Source of the DNA: Planotetraspora mira
Lineage (GTDB): Bacteria > Actinomycetota > Actinomycetes > Streptosporangiales > Streptosporangiaceae
Assembly: GCF_016863275.1 (NCBI RefSeq)
Contig: NZ_BOOO01000013.1
Location: 1 to 64,000, forward strand
Length of the DNA: 64,000 nucleotides
Reading direction: 5' to 3'
Program-made: the position numbers and the translations under genes
Notes under the pieces: model-generated
Seen by the model: the letters and a program-made list of their open reading frames with translations, nothing else
Told to the model about the DNA's origin: nothing
Databases searched by the model: none
Shown: piece after piece, positions 42,164 to 49,180 of the stretch
How the letters are laid out: the number at the start of each line of letters is the position of its first letter
Numbering within the stretch: position 1 is the first letter of the stretch

Positions 42164-43027
42164 ATGAGCATCGTCATCACCGGCGCGACCGGTCAGCTCG
42201 GCCGTCTGGTCATCACGGACCTGCTCGCCGCCGGGGTACCGGCGGACGGGATCACGGCCGTCGCGCGCAGCGCGGAGAAGGCCGCCGATCTGGTGGCGAA
42301 GGGCGTCGGTCTGCACATCGCCGACTACGACCGGCCCGAGACGTTCACGGGGGCGTTCCGGCCTGAGGACCGGGTGCTGCTGGTCCCCAGCACCGACGTG
42401 GGCAGGCGCGCCGCCCAGCACGTCGCGGTGATCGACGCCGCGAAGGAGGCGGGCGTGGCACAACTGGCCTACGTCGGCGCGTTCGGCGGGCCCAAGGCCG
42501 ACTTCCTGCTCGCGGACGACCACCGCGAGACCGAGCAGTTGATCCTCGACTCCGGCCTGCCGTACACCTTCCTGCGCAACAACTGGTATTCCGAGGTGTA
42601 CACCCGCGACCTGGCCGGGAACATCGAGCGCGGCGCCATCGTCAACAACGTCGCTCCCGGCAGTCACATCGCCACCGCTGCCCGCGCGGACTACGCGGCG
42701 GCCGCGGCCGTCGTCATGCACGCCGACGGTCACCTGAACAAGGCGTACGAACTGGGCGGTGACACCACATGGACGTTCGAGGAGTTCGCCGAGGAGGTGA
42801 CGCGGCAGACGGGCAAGAAAATCGTGCACACCTCGTTGACCGCCGCCGAGCACAAGGCGATCCTCACCGGCGTGGGGCTTCCCGAGGGCTTCGCCGACAT
42901 TCTCGTGGACATGGACGAAGGCATCGGCAGGGGCGTGCTGGCGGCCACGCCCGGGGACCTGTCGCGGCTCATCGGGCGTCCCACGACGCCCATCGCCGAC
43001 ACGATCGCGGAGGCGCTGGCCTCCTGA
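42164..43027 (+). CDS. NmrA-like NAD(P)-binding protein / quinone reductase type
   Basis: A 287-residue atypical short-chain dehydrogenase. The dinucleotide motif TGATGQLGRLV (7-17) and the conserved LAYVGAFGGPKADFLLADDH and YTFLRNNWYSEVY blocks place it near QOR2-type NAD(P)H:quinone oxidoreductases. The start follows GGGGAGAAG. Control by the divergent HxlR protein is likely, with induction by quinones or other electrophiles (inference from known pairs). A very strong hairpin terminator follows. Confidence 0.92.
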   Translation: MSIVITGATGQLGRLVITDLLAAGVPADGITAVARSAEKAADLVAKGVGLHIADYDRPETFTGAFRPEDRVLLVPSTDVGRRAAQHVAVIDAAKEAGVAQLAYVGAFGGPKADFLLADDHRETEQLILDSGLPYTFLRNNWYSEVYTRDLAGNIERGAIVNNVAPGSHIATAARADYAAAAAVVMHADGHLNKAYELGGDTTWTFEEFAEEVTRQTGKKIVHTSLTAAEHKAILTGVGLPEGFADILVDMDEGIGRGVLAATPGDLSRLIGRPTTPIADTIAEALAS

Positions 43028-43050
43028 CGCCACGACGGCTCCGTACGGCA

Positions 43051-43081
43051 GGCGCCCGCTAGATCCGATCTAGCGGGCGCC
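43051..43081. terminator. long hairpin terminator
   Basis: Two perfect 15-bp arms (ggcgcccgctagatc and its complement) meet with one unpaired base between them, 24 bp after the NmrA-like gene. Confidence 0.85.
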
Positions 43082-43134
43082 TCGCCGTTTCTCGCGCCTG
43101 TGGGGTGACGCCGGACAGCCGAGGAGGGACGCCG

Positions 43135-43719
43135 ATGTGGCTCGCGGAGGCCGTGCCCCCGCTGCGCATGGCAGCGATCATCGGAAGCACCAGGGAGGGC
43201 CGTGTCTGCGACGTCATCGGCCGGTGGTTCGTGGAACGGGTGCGAGAGCGGAAGGACCTCCAGGCGGAGGTCGTCGATCTGGCCGAGTTCGCCTTCCCCG
43301 CCAGGTATCCGCACGAGGCGACGTCCCAGATGCGCAGGTTCACCGCGGAGATAGGCAGGGCCGACGCCTTCGTGGTGGTCACTCCCGAGTACAACCGCAG
43401 TTTCCCCGCCTCCCTCAAGCAGGCGATCGACTACGCCTACGACGAGTGGCAGGCCAAGCCGGTCGGCTTCGTGTCGTACGGCTGCAGGTCGGAGGGCATC
43501 TATGCGATCGAGCAGCTACGGACGATCTTCACTGAGCTGCATGCCGTGACCATGCGTGACAGCGTCGGCTTCAACCTGCTCGGCGGCGGCGTCGACGACA
43601 GCGGCAGGCCATGTGGCACTGACGAACAGATCCAGGCGAGCAAGGCCATGCTCGACCAGCTCGTCTGGTGGGGCCTCGCGCTGCGGGCCGCGCGCGCCGC
43701 GAGGCCGTACGTCGCGTAA
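43135..43719 (+). CDS. NADPH-dependent FMN reductase
   Basis: Flavodoxin-fold reductase, 194 residues. The FMN phosphate loop is GSTREGRVC (17-25) and the flavin contact [20 protein letters not shown] is intact. The ATG at 43135 is placed behind GAGGAGGGAC. It may supply reduced flavin or act as an azo/quinone reductase. It begins 16 bp before the DrrA-type ATPase gene on the same strand, so it is probably co-transcribed with the exporter. Confidence 0.93.
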   Translation: MWLAEAVPPLRMAAIIGSTREGRVCDVIGRWFVERVRERKDLQAEVVDLAEFAFPARYPHEATSQMRRFTAEIGRADAFVVVTPEYNRSFPASLKQAIDYAYDEWQAKPVGFVSYGCRSEGIYAIEQLRTIFTELHAVTMRDSVGFNLLGGGVDDSGRPCGTDEQIQASKAMLDQLVWWGLALRAARAARPYVA

Positions 43720-43735
43720 CCGGAGAGGACAGATC

Positions 43736-44728
43736 ATGGGTGAGCTTGGAACCGGCCCGGCGATAGAGACGTCGGGCCTGATCAAGATTTTCGGGAAGAA
43801 CCGTGCGCTCGACGGCCTGGACCTCACGGTCCCCGCCGGGACGGTGTACGGCGTGCTCGGCCCCAACGGGGCGGGCAAGACCACGGCGGTGCGGATCCTG
43901 GCCACACTACTTCGCCCCGACGGCGGCGAGGCGCGGGTGTTCGGTCACGACGTCCTGCGCAATCCGGACGCGGTGCGCGGCAGGGTGAGCCTGACCGGGC
44001 AGTTCGCCTCGGTGGACGAGGACATGACCGGGATGGAGAACCTCGTCCTGATCGCCAGGCTTCTGGGCTACCGGAAGCCGGGCGCCAGGGACAGGGCGGG
44101 ACAACTGCTGGAGGCGTTCGGGCTCACGGACGCCACCGACCGCCAGGTGAAGAACTACTCCGGGGGCATGCGCAGGCGACTGGACATCGCGGCCAGCATC
44201 CTCAGCACCCCCGAACTGCTCTTCCTCGACGAGCCCACCACGGGCCTCGACCCGCGCAGCCGCAACCAGGTCTGGGACATCATCCGCATCGTGGTCGCCC
44301 ACGGCACGACGGTCCTGCTGACCACGCAGTACCTCGACGAGGCCGACCGGCTGGCCGGCCGCATCGCGGTCATCGACCACGGCAAGGTCATCGCCGAGGG
44401 GACGCCGGGCCAGCTGAAGGCCTCGGTCGGCGCGGGTTCGGTGCACGTACGGCTGCGTGACGCGTCCCAGCGGCCGGAGGCAGAGCGTGTCCTGTCCAAG
44501 GCGCTGGACGCGCCCGTACAACTCGAAGCCGATCCGGTGGCCCTGACCGCCCGGGTGGCGGGGGAGGGCATCGAGCACGCTGCCGCGGAGCAGGCCGCCC
44601 GCGCGCTGTCGGAACTCGCCGCGGCCGGCATCACCGTCGACGACTTCTCCCTCGGCCAGCCCAGCCTGGACGAGGTCTTCCTCGCCCTCACCGACCACCC
44701 GGCCACGTCAGAGGAGACAGCGGCATGA
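43736..44728 (+). CDS. DrrA-type ABC transporter ATPase
   Basis: Cytoplasmic ATPase of a daunorubicin-resistance-type (ABC-2) exporter, 330 residues. Walker A is GPNGAGKTT, the signature [13 protein letters not shown], Walker [14 protein letters not shown], and the C-terminal regulatory domain of the DrrA group follows (about 230-320). It is preceded by GGAGAGGA. Its last four bases overlap the permease start as ATGA. The substrate is unknown; lipophilic drugs are usual for this class. Confidence 0.95.
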   Translation: MGELGTGPAIETSGLIKIFGKNRALDGLDLTVPAGTVYGVLGPNGAGKTTAVRILATLLRPDGGEARVFGHDVLRNPDAVRGRVSLTGQFASVDEDMTGMENLVLIARLLGYRKPGARDRAGQLLEAFGLTDATDRQVKNYSGGMRRRLDIAASILSTPELLFLDEPTTGLDPRSRNQVWDIIRIVVAHGTTVLLTTQYLDEADRLAGRIAVIDHGKVIAEGTPGQLKASVGAGSVHVRLRDASQRPEAERVLSKALDAPVQLEADPVALTARVAGEGIEHAAAEQAARALSELAAAGITVDDFSLGQPSLDEVFLALTDHPATSEETAA

Positions 44729-45570
44729 GCGCCACGACCACGGAGACCGGCACGACGTACGTCCCCGCCGCCGAGACGCTCGGCGCGGTCCTGGCGCCGG
44801 GGGCGCGTCCGCAGCGCCCCAGCGCGCTGTCGGCCTCGATCACGTTCGGCTGGCGCGCGATGTTGAAGATCAAGCACGTGCCCGAGCAGCTGTTCGACGT
44901 GACCGCGTTCCCCATCATCATGACGCTGATGTTCACCTACCTGTTCGGTGGTGCGCTCGCCGGCTCGACGACCGAGTATCTGCAGTACCTGCTGCCGGGA
45001 ATCATGGTCACGAGCATCGTGATGATCACGATGTACACCGGCGTGGCGGTCAACACCGACATCGAGAAGGGGGTGTTCGACCGCTTCCGGTCGCTGCGGA
45101 TCTGGCGGCCCGCGCCGATGGTCGGCTACATCCTCGGCGACATGTTCCGTTACACGGTGGCGTCCCTGGTCATCCTCGTGGTGGGCCTGATCCTGGGTTT
45201 CCGGCCGGGCGGCGGAGTCGTCGGCGTGCTGGCGGGAGTGGGCCTGCTGATCGCCTTCTCGTTCGCGTTCTCCTGGGTCTGGACGATGTTCGGACTGCTG
45301 CTGCGCAGTGAGAAGTCGGTGATGGGCGTCAGCATGCTGGTGCTGTTCCCGCTCACCTTCCTCAGCAACGTCTTCGTCCAACCGGAGACCATGCCGGGCT
45401 GGCTGCAGGCGTTCGTCGAGGTCAACCCGATCACGCATCTGGTCAGCGCCGTTCGTTCGCTGATGGGAGGCGCCACCGACACCGGGGAGGTCACCCTGGT
45501 GCTGATCTCCGGAGCCGTGCTGGTCGTGGTCTTCGGCACGCTCACGATGCGCCTGTACAACCGCAAGTGA
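44725..45570 (+). CDS. DrrB-type ABC-2 permease
   Basis: Membrane subunit of the exporter, 281 residues, with six spans from about residue 65 to 275 and the conserved ABC-2 signature region [20 protein letters not shown] followed by [16 protein letters not shown]. The N-terminal 50 residues are cytoplasmic. Its last codons (...LYNRK) coincide with the left copy of a direct repeat whose right copy lies at 49012, so the 3' end of this gene appears to be the attachment site of the island that follows. The gene itself is intact. Confidence 0.94.
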   Translation: MSATTTETGTTYVPAAETLGAVLAPGARPQRPSALSASITFGWRAMLKIKHVPEQLFDVTAFPIIMTLMFTYLFGGALAGSTTEYLQYLLPGIMVTSIVMITMYTGVAVNTDIEKGVFDRFRSLRIWRPAPMVGYILGDMFRYTVASLVILVVGLILGFRPGGGVVGVLAGVGLLIAFSFAFSWVWTMFGLLLRSEKSVMGVSMLVLFPLTFLSNVFVQPETMPGWLQAFVEVNPITHLVSAVRSLMGGATDTGEVTLVLISGAVLVVVFGTLTMRLYNRK

Positions 45571-46096
45571 CAACCGACGGTGTCCACCTGCGGAAACGCC
45601 TAGGTTGATCTTCAGAAGGCACAGTCAGGGCACTCGACCCTTCCACGAGGCCGGGCGCGAAGAAGGCATCCATGGCCTTCCGCGCCCGGTCCGCGGCATC
45701 CGGCAGCAGGTGGGTGTACGTCCTCAGCGTGAACCCTGGGTCGTTGTGCCCGAGAAATTCGGCCACCGTGCGGATGTCGACGCCGGCGCCCAACCAGGCC
45801 GAGGCTGCTGTGTGCCGCAAGGCGTGACATCCGTTCTCACGACCGCCGTGAATGCCTGCATTTTTGAGCGCGGTCTGCCATGTCCTGTTGAAGGAGGGGC
45901 GACGCAAGGCCCGGCCGTTCGAGGTCGTGAAGAGCAGCGCGGCCGCGATCGGCTCACCGTTAGGAACTCGCCAGGGGAGAGTCACCTCAACTGGCGGGAA
46001 GTCCGCGATGTGGGCGCTCAGATGCATGGCGACGGAATCCGGAAGCGGAACCGATCGCACCTTGCCTCGCTTTGGCGGACTAAGCACGAGCGTGCC
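45542..46096 (-). pseudogene. tyrosine recombinase/integrase, N-terminally truncated
   Basis: About 185 C-terminal residues of a phage-type integrase remain. The catalytic residues HALRHT (His-x-x-Arg), LGHND and the tyrosine in RTYTHLLPDAADRARKAMDAF are all readable; the first catalytic Arg, the core-binding domain and the arm domain are missing. Upstream of residue GTLVLSPPKRGKV the frame becomes unrelated, exactly where a LigD-like fragment begins on the other strand. The 3' end overlaps the end of drrB by 29 bp. Confidence 0.85.
45558..45720. repeat. left direct repeat (att-like plus int 3' end)
   Basis: Matches 49012-49170 in the same orientation. The exact segments are CAACCGCAAGTGAC at 45558 and 34 bp at 45657-45690; the rest is similar with substitutions and small indels. 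It includes the last codons and stop of drrB. Confidence 0.8.
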
Positions 46097-46322
46097 CGTG
46101 TCGTTCCCCGTCGCCTGGGAGGACCTGGACAACGTCTCCCCAGCCGACTTCACCGTGCATACCGCGGCCGGACTGCTGGGCGAACGGGACCCGTGGGTGG
46201 AACTCATGCAGGAACCGCAGGAGTTGCCGGCCGACCTGGTGGAGGAGGGCCACACGATTCCGGTCGCCCGCGTCCAGGCCATGCACGAAGGCAAACGCCG
46301 CGCCCGCGCCCGCCGCACCTGA
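46082..46322 (+). pseudogene. LigD-like polymerase-domain C-terminal fragment
   Basis: The plus strand reads PVSFPVAWEDLDNVSPADFT, then VHTAAGLLGERDPWVELM and ends RARARRT. This resembles the end of the primase/polymerase domain of bacterial NHEJ ligase LigD (PVSWDEL..V.P.DFT.RT). There is no start codon or upstream domain; the fragment begins at the integrase breakpoint. It was probably carried in or cut by the mobile element. The homology is judged by eye only. Confidence 0.5.
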
Positions 46323-46474
46323 GCGAATTTCATCTCAGTTCAAGGTGGCAATCACTCCCGCGCCAACTTCGCTGACCGAGGTTCCTCGTCTCCGGCCCGG
46401 GCTACTTCAGGAGCTGACGAGCCATGACCAGGCGTTGGATCTGGGTATCGGCGTGCTCGTCAACAACACGGTCA

Positions 46475-46984
46475 TTACCAACTACCGAAAGAAAGCGCCA
46501 AAAGAAGACAGAAGAGCACCGTTAGAGCGAGGACGAGAATCTCAGGAAATCCTAAAGTGACCACTCTCCTAAATTCTCCAACCGCCCCCTTGGAACCCTC
46601 CTTTCTTTTCATCAATTCAAGGGCCACCGAGTCCCTCTTCCCCTTCCAGAGAAACGACGCATCAAGGGCGTCTACCAGAATTTTACCGTGACCCCTCGTG
46701 TTAATTACAAGGCTTCGGTTGCCACCGCACGACGAAATCTCCGCATAGGGGATAGTATACCTACTAAAAGCGTTGTTGACGACCACTTCACGCTCCCCGT
46801 ATTTTACATATGGATTAAGGAAGAGGCGCCATATAACGTACATCGCAAAGGGTGCCCAGGTAAGCATCGCAAACCGCCCACTCCAAGTGGGCTCGCCACC
46901 CAATGAAACAAGAAGCTGGAGCCCAATAATGCCCAGTTGGCCAGAGATGGCCAGAAAAACCTTACTAAACCTTCTGATCTTCAC
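46475..46984 (-). CDS. PH-domain membrane protein
   Basis: A 169-residue protein with two N-terminal spans (about 10-30 and 36-54), a bacterial PH-like domain (about 58-115; YVKYGEREVVVNNAFSRYTI, then AEISSCGGNRSLVI) and a C-terminal span (148-166). This layout is frequent in small actinobacterial PH proteins of unknown role. The base composition of this gene is clearly AT-richer than its neighbours, with many AAA, ATT and TTT codons, a sign of recent transfer with the island. The start GTG at 46984 has AGGGAAG 11-17 nt upstream. Confidence 0.7.
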   Translation of the reverse strand: MKIRRFSKVFLAISGQLGIIGLQLLVSLGGEPTWSGRFAMLTWAPFAMYVIWRLFLNPYVKYGEREVVVNNAFSRYTIPYAEISSCGGNRSLVINTRGHGKILVDALDASFLWKGKRDSVALELMKRKEGSKGAVGEFRRVVTLGFPEILVLALTVLFCLLLALSFGSW

Positions 46985-47501
46985 TGACTCTTACGCTTCC
47001 CTGGATAGAGCGGGTTTCGCCTCAAGCTGCGGACGTGATCCATGCGGCTCCAGCGGCGTTACTCATACTGACAAAGCATGCCAGCGCGTGACTATTGCCG
47101 CTCCGTTTTTGATCTGGCTGGCATGACAGGTACGCCTGCCCCGAAGTTCGACTGGAACTCCCGGTCGCGGGGTGCTGCTCGATGCGTGCGCGCCGCGCGG
47201 GTCGCTCGCTCCCTCCCACTGCGGCGGAGTGCGGCCCTGTTCCGTTTCTGTTCCGGCGCAGAGCGAGAGATTCCCGAAACTGTTGGCAAGTTCTGGAACA
47301 TGAAATCGCAGCTCAGGCGGGGTTTCGGGGGTCGGCCGCAGGTCAGAGAAACGCTGGGGTCAGAATCCGGCCCACATGCCGGCTCGACCGATGCTTCCCG
47401 GGCGCTGCGTCGGCCCGTGGGTCGTGGACCGTTCCTCGCAGAGTCCCCTATGCTCGCGAGGCAGTCGGTCTGAATAGTCCATTTAGGGGGCGCGGAGCCG
47501 C
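46985..47501. other. 517-bp gap without a recognised gene
   Basis: No frame here has both a plausible start and a family resemblance. The stretch changes from AT-richer (towards 46985) to normal GC near 47150. The DUF4839-like gene promoter should lie close to 47480, where ttaggggg precedes its start. Confidence 0.4.
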
Positions 47502-48227
47502 ATGGTCGACGAGATCAAGTACGAGTACAAGACCGTGCAGACAGTTCGCGGCACCGACGGCTTGGTGATCTCGAAGATGCAGAAGGATGGCTGGGAGCTC
47601 GTGGAACAGGCCCAGGGCACGCTTCGCTCCACCCTCAACTTCCGTCGGCCGAAGAAGCCGCAGCCGTGGCTCCTGATCGGTACGGCGGCCGCCGTCCTCG
47701 TGATCCTGACCGTCGTCATCGGCGCTGCCTCTGCACTCAGCGGCGGAGGCGAGAATGAGGACGAGTCAGACAAGTCGACGGTCGCTGCGAGCGAGAAGCC
47801 TTCCGCTACGCCGGCTCCGACCGCGGCCGAGTCGTATGCCACTGAGGTGATCACGCCTCAGAACAACCGGGAGTTCGCGGCGCTGCTGAGGGCGGACTAT
47901 TGCGACGACGCGAACCTGGACTTCGCGACCAGGCACGAGGGCCAGACGGTCGCGTTCAACGGCTCGATCGTGAACATGGTGCCCCACGGTGACTCCGACA
48001 CCCGGTACGACTTCCTCCTGGGCCCAGGCGACAAGGGGCCGAACACAGCGGTTGGCTCGGCCTTCAAGTACGAGGACGTCAACATCTTTGACCTGAAACT
48101 GACCGGCAAGAAGATCCCGGCCACCGTCGGCGTAGGCGACAAGTTCCGCTTCGTTGCCGAGGTGGGCGAGTTCAACGCGGAGCAGTGCCTCTTCTTCCTC
48201 GACCCGGTCTCGACGGAAGTCCGGTAG
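47502..48227 (+). CDS. DUF4839-like membrane-anchored protein
   Basis: A 241-residue protein. Residues 1-50 form a small DUF4177-like alpha/beta domain (YEYKTVQTVRGTDGLV, KMQKDGWELVEQAQG). A membrane span lies at about 57-79 and an Asp/Ser/Pro-rich linker at 80-110. The outer domain (115-241; TPQNNREFAALLRADYCDDA, then TVAFNGSIVNMVPHGD) resembles DUF4839 beta-barrel proteins. Function is unknown. It is the best preserved gene of the island. The ATG lies about 10 nt after AGGGGG. Confidence 0.7.
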   Translation: MVDEIKYEYKTVQTVRGTDGLVISKMQKDGWELVEQAQGTLRSTLNFRRPKKPQPWLLIGTAAAVLVILTVVIGAASALSGGGENEDESDKSTVAASEKPSATPAPTAAESYATEVITPQNNREFAALLRADYCDDANLDFATRHEGQTVAFNGSIVNMVPHGDSDTRYDFLLGPGDKGPNTAVGSAFKYEDVNIFDLKLTGKKIPATVGVGDKFRFVAEVGEFNAEQCLFFLDPVSTEVR

Positions 48228-48352
48228 TCAAGATGGGCAGCCGCGTCAACGGACCAGCGCGCCCGGCCGATTAGCGCCGTCATCAGCATCGGCCTGCACG
48301 CTCGGCTACTTCCTGCGCTGGATGATCGCGGCGCTCCGCTCGGGAGTGGCGC

Positions 48353-48448
48353 CGAATCGGATTCTGGGAGGACTACTTCGATCACGTCCCGGACGCCGTG
48401 GCGGAGTACGACCGGCTGAAGGCTGAGATCCTCACCGAGTCCATCTGA
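48353..48448 (+). pseudogene. C-terminal fragment, possibly GrpB-like
   Basis: A short frame reads FWEDYFDHVPDAVAEYDRLK before a TGA at 48446-48448. The pattern resembles the C-terminus of GrpB-type nucleotidyltransferases (FRDYL..HP..A.EY..LK). No start or upstream domain is present, so it is at most a remnant. The remaining gap 48228-48552 shows nothing else. Confidence 0.25.
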
Positions 48449-48552
48449 GGAGTCGGCGGAGTCCGTGCCATGAGCCACATGTGACTGCTGGAAGCCGCTG
48501 CGGGTGTGTACGTATTCTGCGGGTCGGGCTCGCGGCGCAGTGAGGTGTGGAT

Positions 48553-48915
48553 GTGCATCGGTCAGATCTGATCCATACGGGCTGGATCTGGGAGGAGAAC
48601 ACGAGAGTTCTCTGTGAAGTTCTCGCGTGGCTGGTCGGCTATACATTCGATGATCTTGACTGGATGGCGATCGGTGCCGCCCTGCCGGATACGGATGATG
48701 AGAATGAGGGACGTTGGTACAGCTACCCCTTGGTGGGTGGCAAGGCCACACTCGAATTGCGACTGGCACAGGCGGTAGGCGGTTGTGAGTTGTCCTTTGA
48801 GGTCTTCGGATCTGCCGATGAGGTTCTCTCTGCGCAGATCAGGCTCGCGGGGGACATGGCCGCTCAGTATGTGATCATGAGCCGGAGGGCACAGCAAGGG
48901 CACATGACACTGTGA
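48553..48915 (+). CDS. small hypothetical protein
   Basis: A 120-residue acidic soluble protein with no family I can name. It has a Trp-rich start (HTGWIWEENTRVLCEVLAWL), an Asp/Glu-rich centre (LPDTDDENEGRWYSYPLVGG) and a beta-like second half (ATLELRLAQAVGGCELSFEV). The size, acidity and location on an island would fit an immunity-type protein, but no toxin gene is nearby. GTG at 48553 lies 7 nt after GAGG; GTG at 48547 is an alternative. Confidence 0.5.
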   Translation: MHRSDLIHTGWIWEENTRVLCEVLAWLVGYTFDDLDWMAIGAALPDTDDENEGRWYSYPLVGGKATLELRLAQAVGGCELSFEVFGSADEVLSAQIRLAGDMAAQYVIMSRRAQQGHMTL

Positions 48916-49010
48916 TCAGCTGCGAAATGCCGAGAACCACCGAGACGGCCGTTGCAGGTCATCGCGATGGTTCAGGGTTTTGTCGCAGGTCACGGCGATG
49001 CCTGATTACT

Positions 49011-49170
49011 TCAACCGCAAGTGACGACCGGTGGTGTCCACCTTGGGAAATGCCCATATGGATCTCCCAGAGGGGTGCGATGACCGTTGAGGCGACCGGG
49101 TGCGAAGAAGGCATCCATGGCCTTCCGCGCCCGGTCTGCGGCATCGGGCGGCAGATGGGTGTAGGCGCTA
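49011..49170 (-). pseudogene. second integrase 3' end (right direct repeat)
   Basis: The minus strand encodes YTHLPPDAADRARKAMDAFF, then a diverged tail ending WTPPVVTCG and a stop at 49011-49013. It is a second, slightly different copy of the integrase C-terminus at 45542-45720. Nothing of the recombinase core remains, because the copy stops at the promoter of the LuxR gene. The plus strand across the same 14-mer ends with the codons for YFNRK and a stop, like the drrB end (YNRK). Confidence 0.75.
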
Positions 49171-49180
49171 CTGTGCCGTC

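Larger units (their letters stand above)
45558..49170. mobile_element. degraded integrative island at the 3' end of drrB
   Basis: The segment is bounded by two direct repeats that each contain the 14-mer CAACCGCAAGTGAC (45558 and 49012) and an identical 34-bp stretch (45657-45690 and 49102-49135). In both copies the repeat encodes the C-terminal end of a tyrosine recombinase on the minus strand. Inside are a truncated integrase, a LigD-like fragment, an AT-richer PH-domain gene, a DUF4839-like gene, a further fragment and a small unknown gene. No replication or transfer gene is left. Two integrase ends suggest two successive integrations or a tandem element that has decayed. Confidence 0.75.

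Noticed and set aside
46345-46560. Short plus-strand frame between the LigD-like fragment and the PH-domain gene
   Set aside because: It changes character from Leu/Pro-rich to Lys/Arg-rich where it runs antisense into the PH-domain gene; no family resemblance or ribosome site.
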